Origin: Mycobacterium sp. URHD0025
Lineage (GTDB): Bacteria > Actinomycetota > Actinomycetes > Mycobacteriales > Mycobacteriaceae
Reading direction: 5' to 3'
Length of the DNA: 64,000 nucleotides
NCBI RefSeq assembly: GCF_000426065.1
Contig: NZ_AUEQ01000012.1
Location: forward strand, 1 to 64,000
Under the pieces are notes generated by a model. It did not search any database and had not been told where the DNA came from. It saw nothing but the letters and a program-made list of their open reading frames with translations. Every line of letters starts with the position of its first letter. Position 1 is the first letter of the stretch. Positions 1-11,669 of this stretch are shown here, piece after piece. A program made the position numbers and the translations under genes.

Positions 1-289
1 GACAAACGTTTTGCCGGCGTCGGGAGATGCGTCGGTGATGAAACTGCTGAACACACTATTGGGCTTTGAGACAACAGGCCCGTGCCCTCTTTGGGGGGTG
101 GCATTCCGTTGGGGGTGTCGGCGTGTTGTTGCCTCACACTTTGGTGGTGGGGTGTGGTGTTTGATTTGTGGATAGTGGTTGCGAGCATCTAGCACGCAAA
201 ATGTGTGGCGCCGGCCTTTGAGGTGGGTGCTGTCTTTTTGTGTGTATTGATGTGCAATTTCTTTTGAAACTCATTTTTTGGTTTTTGTG
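1..289 (+). other. 16S-23S internal transcribed spacer (3' part)
   Basis: The segment leads directly into the 23S rRNA and contains the mycobacterial spacer landmark gtggatagtggttgcgagca at about 167-186. It holds no tRNA gene, as is usual for mycobacterial spacers. The stretch GAAACTCAT at 266-274 is complementary to ATGAGTTTC at 3438-3446 beyond the 23S. The flanks continue as imperfect complements, so together they should form the RNase III processing stem that closes around the 23S precursor. The 16S gene itself lies left of the window. Confidence 0.85.
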
Positions 290-3414
<3,125 letters not shown>

Positions 3415-3572
3415 CAACCAACAAACACCAATGTTTGATGAGTTTCAGTAAGACGCACATCTGTCTCGCAACCACACCACAAAACACACCCACACTCACT
3501 TTGTGTGCGGACGTGCAACCCACGCCCCACCACCAAAACACAAAGATTCACACTCACAAACGAGTGAATAGA

Positions 3573-3688
3573 GTTACGGCGGTCCATAGCGGCAGGGAAA
3601 CGCCCGGTCCCATCCCGAACCCGGAAGCTAAGCCTGCCAGCGCCGATGATACTACCCAGTCGGGTGGAAAAGTAGGACACCGCCGAAC
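3573..3688 (+). rRNA. rrf: 5S ribosomal RNA
   Basis: The sequence from gttacggcggtccatagcgg to caccgccgaaca is the standard mycobacterial 5S. The two ends pair (GGCGG at the 5' side with CCGCC at the 3' side), and the loop B/C region contains the conserved cccatcccgaacccggaagc. It is about 116 nt long and is separated from the 23S by about 160 nt. Confidence 0.95.
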
Positions 3689-3700
3689 ACAAATTAAGAA

Positions 3701-3743
3701 TCGCCCCCCACGTTCTACGTGGGGGGCGATTCGCTTTTATTTT
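3701..3743 (+). terminator. Intrinsic terminator of the rRNA operon
   Basis: A perfect 13-bp stem (3701-3713 with 3717-3729, TCGCCCCCCACGT arm) closes a 3-nt loop and is followed by ttcgcttttatttt. This is a classical hairpin plus T-tract, unusually strong for a mycobacterium, 12 nt after the 5S. Confidence 0.93.
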
Positions 3744-3879
3744 CAAATCCCGCCGTCGAAATTCGAGCGAAATTCGGACGGTATTCATGGTGATATTCGA
3801 TGCACCGGCGCCGGCATGATTATGTCGGCGCAGGCCCGTGCCAGTATCCTTTGCGAGAAGGGCGGGTAGAAAGGCACAC

Positions 3880-4731
3880 GTGGTCGGAGACAGACAGGGC
3901 GGCGCAGAGCGTCGTCCGCGGCGTGCATCGAACGACCGCACATCGAACAATTCAGGTCATCACCGCCCCCGCGATCAACGGGGCAGGGATCAGCACGCAG
4001 GTGCGCCCCGCCAGTCCGGCCCCGGCCGCGCCCGTCCGGTCCAGCCCGGCGATGACGCCGAGCCGAGAAATGACGGCCCAAAGCTGCCTTCCGATGTCGA
4101 AGCCAGAGAGCTGGCGCCTGATGTGCGCCGGGAGCTGGTGACACTGGACAAGGCCACCGCCGATTTCGTTGCCCGCCATCTCGTCATGGCCGGCAAGCTG
4201 CTGGATGAGGATCCCGACGCTGCTCTTGCCCACGCCCGCGCCGCCCGCAGCCGGGCAGGCCGGATCGCGGTGGTGCGTGAGGCGGTCGGTATCGCGGCCT
4301 ACCACAACGGAGATTGGGCTCAAGCGCTCGCCGAGTTGCGCGCGGCCCGGCGTATGGGCAGCAAGTCGGCCCTACTGGCGATGATCGCCGATTGCGAGCG
4401 CGGTGTCGGTCGGCCCGAACGGGCCCTGGAACTGGCGCGCAGTGACGAGGCCGTCGCGCTCACCGGTGAAGACGCTGACGAGCTTCGGATCGTCACGGCT
4501 GGTGCGCGTTCCGACCTCGGGCAGTTCGAGCAGGCGTTGGCGATTCTGTCGTCCCCGCCGCTGGACCCGACCAAAGTGGGGCCGACTTCGGCCCGGCTGT
4601 TCTACGCATACGCCGACACCTTGTTGGCCCTCGAACGGGGTGACGAGGCCCTGCAGTGGTTCGTCCACGCCGAGCAGGCTGATATCGAGGGCATCACCGA
4701 CGCGGAAGACCGGATCGCGGAGCTTTCCTGA
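3880..4731 (+). CDS. TPR-like tetratricopeptide protein (Rv1691 type)
   Basis: The product is about 283 aa. The first ~75 residues are rich in Arg, Asp, Gly and Pro and probably disordered. The remainder is Ala/Leu/Arg-rich helical-repeat sequence resembling TPR units (for example the segments around DPDAALAHARAARSRAGR and GDWAQALAELRAARRMG). The GTG at 3880 is preferred because AGAAAGG lies about 7 nt upstream; an in-frame GTG at 3838 would add 14 residues without a clear ribosome site. The gene starts the run that continues with the phosphatase, whose GTG begins 1 nt after this stop. Its molecular role is unknown; TPR domains usually mediate protein contacts. Confidence 0.8.
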   Translation: MVGDRQGGAERRPRRASNDRTSNNSGHHRPRDQRGRDQHAGAPRQSGPGRARPVQPGDDAEPRNDGPKLPSDVEARELAPDVRRELVTLDKATADFVARHLVMAGKLLDEDPDAALAHARAARSRAGRIAVVREAVGIAAYHNGDWAQALAELRAARRMGSKSALLAMIADCERGVGRPERALELARSDEAVALTGEDADELRIVTAGARSDLGQFEQALAILSSPPLDPTKVGPTSARLFYAYADTLLALERGDEALQWFVHAEQADIEGITDAEDRIAELS

Positions 4732-4732
4732 C

Positions 4733-5749
4733 GTGACCACGCTTGCACGGCAACATGATTGCCTGCTGCTCGATCTCGATGGCACGGTGTTCCGTGGCCA
4801 CGAGCCCACTGCCGGTGCGATAGAGAGCCTGGCCGGTCTCGATGCCCGGCTGCTGTATGTCACCAACAACGCGTCGCGTGCCCCAGAGCAGGTTGCCGGG
4901 CATCTGCGGGAGCTCGGCTTCGTCGCTTCGGCCGACGATGTGGTGACCAGCGCGCAGAGCGCCGCACATCTGCTTGCCGGCCGATTGGCCACGGGTTCGG
5001 CGGTTCTGGTCGTGGGAACGGATGCGCTCGCCGGCGAGGTGAGCAACGCCGGACTGAAGCCGGTCCGGATGTTCGACGAGGGACCCGTCGCAGTGGTGCA
5101 GGGGCATTCGCCGAGCACCGCGTGGCCGGATCTGGCCGAGGCAGCGCTGGCCATCCGCGCCGGAGCGTTGTGGGTGGCGGCGAACGTGGACCTGACCCTT
5201 CCTTCGGAACGTGGACTGCTTCCGGGCAACGGCTCGATGGTGGCCGCACTGCGCGCGGCGACAGGGCAGGAGCCACTGGTCGCGGGCAAGCCCCAACCGA
5301 CTCTGATGCACGACGCGTTGAGCCGCGGAACGTTCACGACCCCGCTCGTGGTGGGCGATCGGCTCGACACCGACATCGCCGGCGCCGTCGCGGCCGGACT
5401 GCCGAGCCTGATGGTCCTCACCGGCGTCAGCACCGCGAGCGAGGCGGTGCACGCCGTTCCCGCCGAGCGTCCCGGATATCTCGCGCCGGACCTGCGGGGC
5501 CTGCATGCCGATCCCGAGTCGCTGCGCATCGGGCCCCATCCGGCCTGGCGGATCGACGTCGACACCACCACAGTCACGGTGCACGCCACCGGGCAGGATC
5601 CCGCCGACGAGCTGTCGGTGGTACGGGCGACGGCGCACGCGATATGGACGGCCGAGGCGAACCACCGGCCATTCACGGTGGAGGCCGGAGACGACACGGC
5701 GCGACAGGCGCTGCAACGTTGGTCGTTGCTGTCGGCACCGATCGACTAG
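4733..5749 (+). CDS. HAD-family glycerol-3-phosphate phosphatase (Rv1692 type)
   Basis: This 338-aa protein belongs to the HAD (NagD/PGP-like) phosphatases. Motif I is LLLDLDGTVFRG near residue 12, giving the nucleophile Asp and the acid/base Asp. The cap-proximal VTNNASR is motif II-like, and GKPQPTLM and VGDRLDTDIAGA supply motifs III and IV. The M. tuberculosis homologue Rv1692 was characterised as a glycerol-3-phosphate phosphatase that recycles glycerophospholipid head groups, so that activity is expected here. GTG at 4733 is the start because it follows the previous stop by 1 nt and places the DxD motif at the usual distance from the N-terminus. Confidence 0.9.
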   Translation: MTTLARQHDCLLLDLDGTVFRGHEPTAGAIESLAGLDARLLYVTNNASRAPEQVAGHLRELGFVASADDVVTSAQSAAHLLAGRLATGSAVLVVGTDALAGEVSNAGLKPVRMFDEGPVAVVQGHSPSTAWPDLAEAALAIRAGALWVAANVDLTLPSERGLLPGNGSMVAALRAATGQEPLVAGKPQPTLMHDALSRGTFTTPLVVGDRLDTDIAGAVAAGLPSLMVLTGVSTASEAVHAVPAERPGYLAPDLRGLHADPESLRIGPHPAWRIDVDTTTVTVHATGQDPADELSVVRATAHAIWTAEANHRPFTVEAGDDTARQALQRWSLLSAPID

Positions 5750-5762
5750 CGTGAGTGGCGCT

Positions 5763-5969
5763 ATGACTATCGATCCCGACCAGTTGCGTGCTGAGGTCGC
5801 CCAAGTGCTGGCAGGCGTGCCGGATCCGGCGGGTGATCCGTCCGCACTCGAAGGCATGGACATCGACGTGGTGGCTGCGCGGCTCGAGCAAGCCCACGAT
5901 CTGCTGGTGCAAGCCCTTGAATCCGTCGACAGGGGGCAGCCGAGCGGACCGCAGGCGACCGGAAGGTGA
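5763..5969 (+). CDS. Small conserved protein (Rv1693 type)
   Basis: The 68-aa acidic, soluble protein (MTIDPDQLRAEVAQVLAG start) sits between the phosphatase and tlyA exactly where Rv1693 lies in M. tuberculosis. It is predicted to be mostly helical and has no cysteines or membrane segment. An in-frame GTG at 5751 would add four residues (VSGA); ATG 5763 was chosen as the simpler start. Function unknown; position suggests cotranscription with tlyA and nadK. Confidence 0.8.
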   Translation: MTIDPDQLRAEVAQVLAGVPDPAGDPSALEGMDIDVVAARLEQAHDLLVQALESVDRGQPSGPQATGR

Positions 5970-5975
5970 GCGCCG

Positions 5976-6785
5976 GTGGCGCGGCGCGCCCGCGTTGATG
6001 CCGAGCTGGTGCGACGTGGTCTGGCCAGGTCTCGCCAGCAGGCAGCCGAGCTGATCGAAGCCGGCCGGGTGCGGATCGATGGCATGCCGGCGGCAAAACC
6101 GGCCACGGCCGTCGCGCCGGATACCAACATCACCGTGATCGCCTCCGAGGAACGCAGCTGGGTATCGCGGGGCGCGCACAAGCTGATCGGTGCGCTCGAC
6201 GCGTTCGACGTGACTGTGGAGGGCCGGCGCTGTCTGGACGCCGGAGCTTCGACCGGGGGCTTCACCGAGGTCCTGCTCGACCGTGGGGCCGCCGAGGTCG
6301 TGGCCGCGGACGTCGGATACGGCCAACTGGCCTGGCCATTGCGTTCCGATGAACGCGTACAGGTGCTGGAACGCACCAATGTGCGCGAGTTGACCCCCGA
6401 GGCGATCGGCGGACCGGTACAACTGATCGTGGCTGACCTGTCGTTCATCTCGCTGGCCACCGTCCTTCCCGCGCTGACCGCCTGTGCGGCTGCCGACGCG
6501 GATATCGTTCCGATGGTGAAACCGCAGTTCGAGGTCGGCAAGGATCGCGTGGGCGCGGGCGGTGTGGTGTCCGATCCCGAGTTGCGCATCGACGCGGTGT
6601 GCACGGTCGCCCGCAAGGCGGCCACATTGCAGTGGCATGCTGTCGATGTGACGGCCAGCCCGCTCCCGGGACCATCCGGCAATGTCGAGTACTTCCTGCA
6701 CCTGCGTGCTCACAGCGACCGCCCACTGGACGGCGAGTCGCTCGAACTGGCAGTGCGGCGGGCGGTCGAGGAGGGCCCGCAATGA
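5976..6785 (+). CDS. tlyA: 16S/23S rRNA (cytidine-2'-O)-methyltransferase TlyA
   Basis: TlyA methylates C1409 of 16S and C1920 of 23S rRNA; its loss gives capreomycin resistance. The 269-aa product has an N-terminal S4 RNA-binding domain (residues 1-58, ARVDAELVRRGLARSRQQAA), the inter-domain tetrapeptide RxWV (R60-S-W-V63) known to be needed for SAM binding, and a FtsJ-type Rossmann methyltransferase with DAGASTGGF at 88-96. Start is GTG at 5976. The gene appears intact and overlaps nadK by ATGA. Confidence 0.96.
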   Translation: MARRARVDAELVRRGLARSRQQAAELIEAGRVRIDGMPAAKPATAVAPDTNITVIASEERSWVSRGAHKLIGALDAFDVTVEGRRCLDAGASTGGFTEVLLDRGAAEVVAADVGYGQLAWPLRSDERVQVLERTNVRELTPEAIGGPVQLIVADLSFISLATVLPALTACAAADADIVPMVKPQFEVGKDRVGAGGVVSDPELRIDAVCTVARKAATLQWHAVDVTASPLPGPSGNVEYFLHLRAHSDRPLDGESLELAVRRAVEEGPQ

Positions 6786-7705
6786 CGGCTGAACGCACGA
6801 TACTTCTGGTCGTACACACCGGCCGGGACGAGGCGACCGAAGTTGCCCGCCGGGTGGAAAAGGTGCTCGGCGACAACGGCATTGGTCTGAAGGTGCTCTC
6901 GGCGGAGGCTGTGGACCGCGGCCCGCTGCATCTGGCGCCCGACGACATGCGTGCCCTCGGCGTCGACATCGAGGTGGTGGACGCGGACGAGCGTGCGGCC
7001 GAAGGCTGCGAAATGGTGCTGGTACTCGGCGGGGACGGCACGTTCCTGCGCGCCGCCGAGCTCGCTCGCAATGTCGAGATCCCGGTGCTCGGAGTCAATC
7101 TGGGTCGCATCGGATTCCTGGCGGAAGCCGAGGCCGAGGCCATCGATCACGTTCTCGAACGTGTCATCGAGCGTGATTACCGCATCGAGGAACGGATGAC
7201 CCTCGACATCGTGGTGCGGGTGGGAGCCGATGTGGTGAACCGCGGCTGGGCACTCAATGAGGCCAGCCTGGAGAAGGGGCCCCGGCTAGGGGTGCTCGGC
7301 GTGGTGCTGGAGGTCGACGGCCGCCCGGTGTCGTCTTTCGGCTGCGACGGGGTGCTGGTGTCGACGCCGACGGGTTCCACCGCTTACGCGTTCTCGGCAG
7401 GCGGCCCGGTGCTGTGGCCGGACCTGGAGGCGATCCTGGTGGTGCCCAACAATGCTCACGCGCTGTTCGCCAGGCCGATGGTGACCAGCCCTGTGGCCAG
7501 TATCGCCATCGAGATCGAAGCCAGTGGCAACGATGCCTTGGTCTTCTGCGACGGGCGTCGCGAGATGGTGGTGCCGGCCGGTGGCCGGCTCGAGGTGACC
7601 CGCTGCGGTACGCCGCTGAAGTGGGTGCGGTTGGACTCCGCGCCGTTCACCGATCGGTTGGTCCGCAAGTTCAGGTTGCCGGTCACCGGATGGCGAGGAC
7701 AGTAG
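6782..7705 (+). CDS. nadK: NAD kinase
   Basis: The enzyme phosphorylates NAD to NADP in the cytoplasm. The 307-aa product shows the GGDGTFLRAAE motif (GGDG signature near residue 80), the NE-x-S motif in ALNEASLEKG and the glycine-rich TPTGSTAYAFSAGGP. ATG at 6782 overlaps the tlyA stop (ATGA), which indicates translational coupling. Length and domain order match Rv1695 (PpnK). Confidence 0.97.
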   Translation: MTAERTILLVVHTGRDEATEVARRVEKVLGDNGIGLKVLSAEAVDRGPLHLAPDDMRALGVDIEVVDADERAAEGCEMVLVLGGDGTFLRAAELARNVEIPVLGVNLGRIGFLAEAEAEAIDHVLERVIERDYRIEERMTLDIVVRVGADVVNRGWALNEASLEKGPRLGVLGVVLEVDGRPVSSFGCDGVLVSTPTGSTAYAFSAGGPVLWPDLEAILVVPNNAHALFARPMVTSPVASIAIEIEASGNDALVFCDGRREMVVPAGGRLEVTRCGTPLKWVRLDSAPFTDRLVRKFRLPVTGWRGQ

Positions 7706-7711
7706 ATACCT

Positions 7712-9475
7712 GTGCTGTCAGAGATCCGTATCGAGTCGTTGGGCGCGATCAGCGCCGCCACCGCGGAGTTCGACCGCGGCTTGACGGTGCTGACGGGTGA
7801 GACCGGCACCGGTAAGACCATGGTGGTGACGAGCCTGCACCTGCTGGGCGGAGCGCGGGCGGACGCGACCCGGGTGCGGTCGGGTTCCGACCGCGCCGTG
7901 GTGGAAGGTCGCTTCAGCACAATCGAACTCGGTGAGGACGTGTCCGCGCGGGTCGAGGAGATCCTGGATACCTCCGGTGCCGAGCGCGACGACGATGGCA
8001 GCGTGATCGCGGCCCGCTCGGTCAGTCGGGCCGGGCCGTCGCGGGCGTACCTCGGCGGGCGCAGCGTGCCGGCGAGATCCCTGAGCAACTTCACCGCCCA
8101 GGTGCTGACGTTGCACGGCCAGAACGACCAGTTGCGGTTGATGCGCCCCGACGAGCAGCGCGCGGCGCTGGACCGGTTCGCCGAGGTGGACAAGCCGCTG
8201 ATCCGCTACCGGCGCATCCGCGACGAGTGGCTGACGGCGCGTCGTGATCTGGCCGACCGACGTCGGCGAGCCCGGGAACTGGCCCAGGAGGCCGACCGGC
8301 TGAGCTTCGGAATCCACGAGATCGACGCGGTCGCACCGCAACCCGGTGAGGACGAGGCGATCGTCGCCGATATCCGCCGGCTCTCGGAACTCGATGCGCT
8401 ACGCGAAGCCGCCCATACCGCCCGCTTCGCGTTGGCCGGCGAGCTCGACGAGGCCACGCCGGAGTCCGCCTCGGCGGCCGACGGCGTGGGTCGCGCGCAG
8501 GCGGCACTCGAGTCCACCGACGATTCCGCACTGCAGTCACTGGCCGTCAGGTTGGCCGAGGCGATGGCGGTGATCGGCGACGTGTCCGGCGAACTCGGTG
8601 ACTATCTGTCCGAATTGCCCAGTGATGCCAGCACTTTGGAAACCAAACTGGCGCGGCAGGCCGAGCTGCGCACGCTCACCCGCAAGTACGCCGCCGATAT
8701 CGACGGGGTATTGGAGTGGTCTCGCGAAGCTGCCGAGCGATTGGCGCAGCTCGATGTGTCCGAGGAGAGCCTGGCCGCCATGGATCGCAAGGTTGCTGAG
8801 CTCGAGGCACAACTGATCGCGGCGGCAGGCGAACTCACCAAGGCCCGCACCAAGGCCGCCAAGGGACTGGCCAAGGCGGTGACAGCGGAACTGACCGGGC
8901 TGGCCATGGCCAACGCCGTGTTCACCATCGGGGTCGCTCCGATGACGGCGCGGGCCGACGATTCTGCACCGGTGACCATGCCCGACGGCGAGACCCTCCA
9001 CGCCGGTCACGACGGCGTCGACGCGGTCGAGTTCGGGTTCACCGCACACCGAGGCGCCGATGTGCTGCCACTGGCCAAGAGTGCCTCCGGTGGTGAGCTG
9101 TCCCGCGTCATGCTCGCTCTCGAGGTGGTGCTGTCGGCATCGACGGCAGGCACCACGATGGTGTTCGACGAAGTCGACGCCGGTGTCGGCGGCCGGGCCG
9201 CGGTACAGATCGGCCGCCGTCTGGCCCGGCTGGCGCGCACCCACCAGGTCATCGTGGTGACCCACCTGCCGCAAGTCGCGGCCTTCGCTGACGCGCACCT
9301 CGTGGTCGACAGCGGCAACGGCCGGGCCAAGTCCAGCGGTGTGCGCCGCATCGAGGATGAGGACCGGATCGCCGAGTTGGCCCGGATGCTGGCCGGGCTG
9401 GGGGAGTCCGACAGCGGCCGGGCCCACGCGCGGGAGCTCTTGGAAGCCGCTCAACAGGAGCGCAGCGCACCCTGA
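7712..9475 (+). CDS. recN: DNA repair protein RecN
   Basis: RecN is an SMC-like ATPase acting at double-strand breaks. The 587-aa protein has Walker A GETGTGKT at 29-36, a long central coiled-coil region (about 150-360), the ABC signature SGGELSR and Walker B MVFDEVDAGVGG near the C-terminus. GTG at 7712 is 6 nt after nadK and places Walker A correctly. No SOS box was seen immediately upstream, so transcription probably depends on the upstream genes. Confidence 0.96.
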   Translation: MLSEIRIESLGAISAATAEFDRGLTVLTGETGTGKTMVVTSLHLLGGARADATRVRSGSDRAVVEGRFSTIELGEDVSARVEEILDTSGAERDDDGSVIAARSVSRAGPSRAYLGGRSVPARSLSNFTAQVLTLHGQNDQLRLMRPDEQRAALDRFAEVDKPLIRYRRIRDEWLTARRDLADRRRRARELAQEADRLSFGIHEIDAVAPQPGEDEAIVADIRRLSELDALREAAHTARFALAGELDEATPESASAADGVGRAQAALESTDDSALQSLAVRLAEAMAVIGDVSGELGDYLSELPSDASTLETKLARQAELRTLTRKYAADIDGVLEWSREAAERLAQLDVSEESLAAMDRKVAELEAQLIAAAGELTKARTKAAKGLAKAVTAELTGLAMANAVFTIGVAPMTARADDSAPVTMPDGETLHAGHDGVDAVEFGFTAHRGADVLPLAKSASGGELSRVMLALEVVLSASTAGTTMVFDEVDAGVGGRAAVQIGRRLARLARTHQVIVVTHLPQVAAFADAHLVVDSGNGRAKSSGVRRIEDEDRIAELARMLAGLGESDSGRAHARELLEAAQQERSAP

Positions 9476-9533
9476 CGGTGCTCGATGAACAGCCCAGGTT
9501 TGGAAAGGTTCCGTCGCCGGGCAGAACTGCCGT

Positions 9534-9656
9534 ATGACTCACGTGGTCGATACCCCGGATTTGCAGGTGGCCTACGAGGTCAGCGGGCCTGACACCGGCC
9601 GGCCGTTGGTCGCTGTTTCGGGCATTTTCCTCCGCGGAGACACCCGAGAAAGGTAG
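9534..9656 (+). pseudogene. Truncated alpha/beta-hydrolase N-terminus
   Basis: The 40-codon frame starts MTHVVDTPDLQVAYEVSGPD and continues TGRPLVAVSG, which reads like the first beta strands of an epoxide-hydrolase/haloalkane-dehalogenase-type alpha/beta hydrolase (D-L-x-V-A-Y-E-x-x-G-P-x-x-G-x-P-L-V). The expected HG oxyanion motif and everything after it are missing: similarity stops near 9625 and a TAG follows at 9654. This looks like the stub left after deletion of a hydrolase gene. Similarity was judged by eye. Confidence 0.55.
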
Positions 9657-9839
9657 CTGAGGCGATTGTCGCCGGGCGTCCTTCGTCGCCAACAGGGCTC
9701 GATGTTTGAACTGACAGATAGTGGCAATCAACGCTTATGTCGCCTAAGTGGCCAGACGACGCGGAGCGACAACCGGCATACCTGAGGGTTTGCCCGTCGC
9801 CGCCGGAACCGAAGCGATGCCACGGGATATGGGTGTGCC
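9657..9839. other. Intergenic region before the MPT63-like gene
   Basis: No gene or clear hairpin is seen. The segment separates the hydrolase stub from the secreted-protein gene and presumably holds the promoter of the latter; no convincing -35/-10 pair was identified. Confidence 0.4.
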
Positions 9840-10337
9840 ATGAAAACCAAGCGAATCTCTGGAAGAACCGCCGGTGTGGTGGCTGTCGGTGTCGCACTGG
9901 TGATGACCGGCGGCGCCTATTCGTCGGCCGCGCCGAACACCACGGCATTCGGCGCCGAGCAGCGCATCGCTGACGCGAACGGTTCCGTCGGCGGGTACAC
10001 GGTCACGGATGTGCGACCCGGTGGCAGCAAGGCGATGAATGTGCCACTGACGGGTGAAGTGAGGCTCTCTGGCGAATTGTGGTTCGCCCCGGCGACGGTG
10101 TCGGCAGTGAAGGGGGAGGTCGTTCCGGCGATGAAGTTCTTCAACGCCCGCGCGGATGGCGGCCAGAACTATCCGGTGCTGGTTCAGGCTCTCGCGCCGG
10201 ACCTCGACGTCTCTCCACTGAGCCAGGATCAACTCTCCGCCGGCAACCTCTATTTCGATGTCACCGGGCCCGCGCCGACGTCGATCGTGTACAACGACGG
10301 AGGGCAGGATCGGGCGATCTGGACCGCTTCCCGCTAA
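9840..10337 (+). CDS. Secreted MPT63-like (DUF1942) protein
   Basis: The 165-aa product has a Sec signal peptide (positive N-terminus MKTKRISGR, hydrophobic core to about residue 25, Ala-rich cleavage region near 29-31). The mature part resembles the immunogenic protein MPT63/Rv1926c: VSAVKGEVVPAMKFFNAR, DGGQNYPVL and GNLYFDVTGPAPTSIV line up with the MPT63 beta-sandwich sequence. MPT63 is a small secreted immunoglobulin-like protein without known enzymatic activity. It interrupts the usual recN-steA adjacency, so it may be a local insertion. Confidence 0.82.
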   Translation: MKTKRISGRTAGVVAVGVALVMTGGAYSSAAPNTTAFGAEQRIADANGSVGGYTVTDVRPGGSKAMNVPLTGEVRLSGELWFAPATVSAVKGEVVPAMKFFNARADGGQNYPVLVQALAPDLDVSPLSQDQLSAGNLYFDVTGPAPTSIVYNDGGQDRAIWTASR

Positions 10338-10469
10338 CCGTCGGCGGCCCCGGCGAGCAGCGGAATCGAGACCGGATTGGTGTTACTGATGTGACTAAAG
10401 CCAACTTGTGGGGCTGGTGTTACGGCGCGCCTCCGCCGCCTCACAGGCGATCCCCGACAGAATCGGCGC

Positions 10470-11654
10470 ATGAAGATGTCCACGTTGCTCACCCGCAATG
10501 CCAACACGCGTCCGGGAGTGACCGGCACTGCTCGAGTGGACCGCGATATCGACCGGCTTCTGCGGCGCGTCGGCCCCGGTGACATCGTCGTCCTCGACGC
10601 CCAGGATCTGGACCGGATCACCGCCGACGCGCTGGTGGAAGCGAATATTGCCGGTGTCGTCAACGCCTCGCCGTCGATCTCCGGCCGGTATCCGAATCTG
10701 GGCCCCGAGGTGCTCGTGGCCAACGGTGTCGTACTGATCGACGAGGCCGGACCCGATGTCTTCAAGAAGATCAAGGACGGGGCGCGGATCCGCCTGAACA
10801 ACGGCGGCGTGTACTCGGGTGACCGCCGCATCGCCGTGGGCACCGAGCGCAACGATCAAGAGATCCACGAGTTGATGCACGACGCCAAGAGCGGTCTGGT
10901 CGCGCACCTCGAAGCCTTCGCCGGCAACACCATCGAGTTCATCCGCAGCGAGAGCCCACTGCTCATCGACGGAATCGGAATCCCGAACGTCGACGTGGAC
11001 CTGCACCGCAGGCACGTGGTCATCGTGGCCGAGGAACCCGACGCCGCCGAGGACCTCAAGGCGCTCAAACCGTTCATCAAGGAGTACCAGCCCGTGCTGG
11101 TCGGCGTCGGAGCCGGAGCGGATGTGCTGCGCAAGGCCGGTTACCGGCCCGCGCTCATCGTCGGCGACCCGGACAAGATGAGCGTCGAGGTGCTGCGGAG
11201 CGGGGCCCAGGTCGTGCTGCCTGCCGATGCCGACGGGCACGCCGCGGGCCTGGAACGCATCCAGGATCTCGGGGTCGGTGCGATGACATTCCCGGCGGCC
11301 GGATCGGCCGCGGACCTGGCACTGCTGCTGTGCGACCACCACGGGGCGTCGCTGATCGTCACAGCCGGTCACACGGCCTCCATCGAGGAGTTCTTCGACC
11401 GCTCGCGCCAGCGCAGCAACCCGTCCACGTTCCTGACCCGGTTGAAGGTGGGGGAGAAGCTCGTCGACGCCAAAGCCGTGGCGACGCTGTACCGCAGCCG
11501 GGTGTCCGGCGGGGCGATCGCGCTGCTGGTCCTCGCGATGCTGGTGGCCGTGGTCGTCGCGCTGTGGGTGTCGCGCGCCGACGGTGCCGTTTTGGACTGG
11601 GTCGCCGACTACTGGAACCGCTTCACGCTCTGGATACAGGGTCTCGTCAGCTGA
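10470..11654 (+). CDS. steA: SteA, septum-associated protein (Rv1697 type)
   Basis: This 394-aa protein corresponds to Rv1697. In Corynebacterium, SteA forms a membrane complex with SteB that controls the septal peptidoglycan hydrolase RipA. The bulk is a cytoplasmic thiamin-pyrophosphokinase-like domain (VLVGVGAGADVL, ALIVGDPDKMS, GSAADLALLL) and a single transmembrane helix lies at about 346-366, followed by a short Trp-rich tail. ATG 10470 gives the family N-terminus MKMSTLL. The steB start follows 15 nt downstream. Confidence 0.9.
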   Translation: MKMSTLLTRNANTRPGVTGTARVDRDIDRLLRRVGPGDIVVLDAQDLDRITADALVEANIAGVVNASPSISGRYPNLGPEVLVANGVVLIDEAGPDVFKKIKDGARIRLNNGGVYSGDRRIAVGTERNDQEIHELMHDAKSGLVAHLEAFAGNTIEFIRSESPLLIDGIGIPNVDVDLHRRHVVIVAEEPDAAEDLKALKPFIKEYQPVLVGVGAGADVLRKAGYRPALIVGDPDKMSVEVLRSGAQVVLPADADGHAAGLERIQDLGVGAMTFPAAGSAADLALLLCDHHGASLIVTAGHTASIEEFFDRSRQRSNPSTFLTRLKVGEKLVDAKAVATLYRSRVSGGAIALLVLAMLVAVVVALWVSRADGAVLDWVADYWNRFTLWIQGLVS

Positions 11655-11669
11655 TTGGGTCGGTGAGCT

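Noticed and set aside
4694..6682. 662-codon minus-strand frame
   Set aside because: Antisense to the phosphatase and tlyA; a by-product of high GC in codon third positions. The plus-strand genes have clear catalytic motifs.
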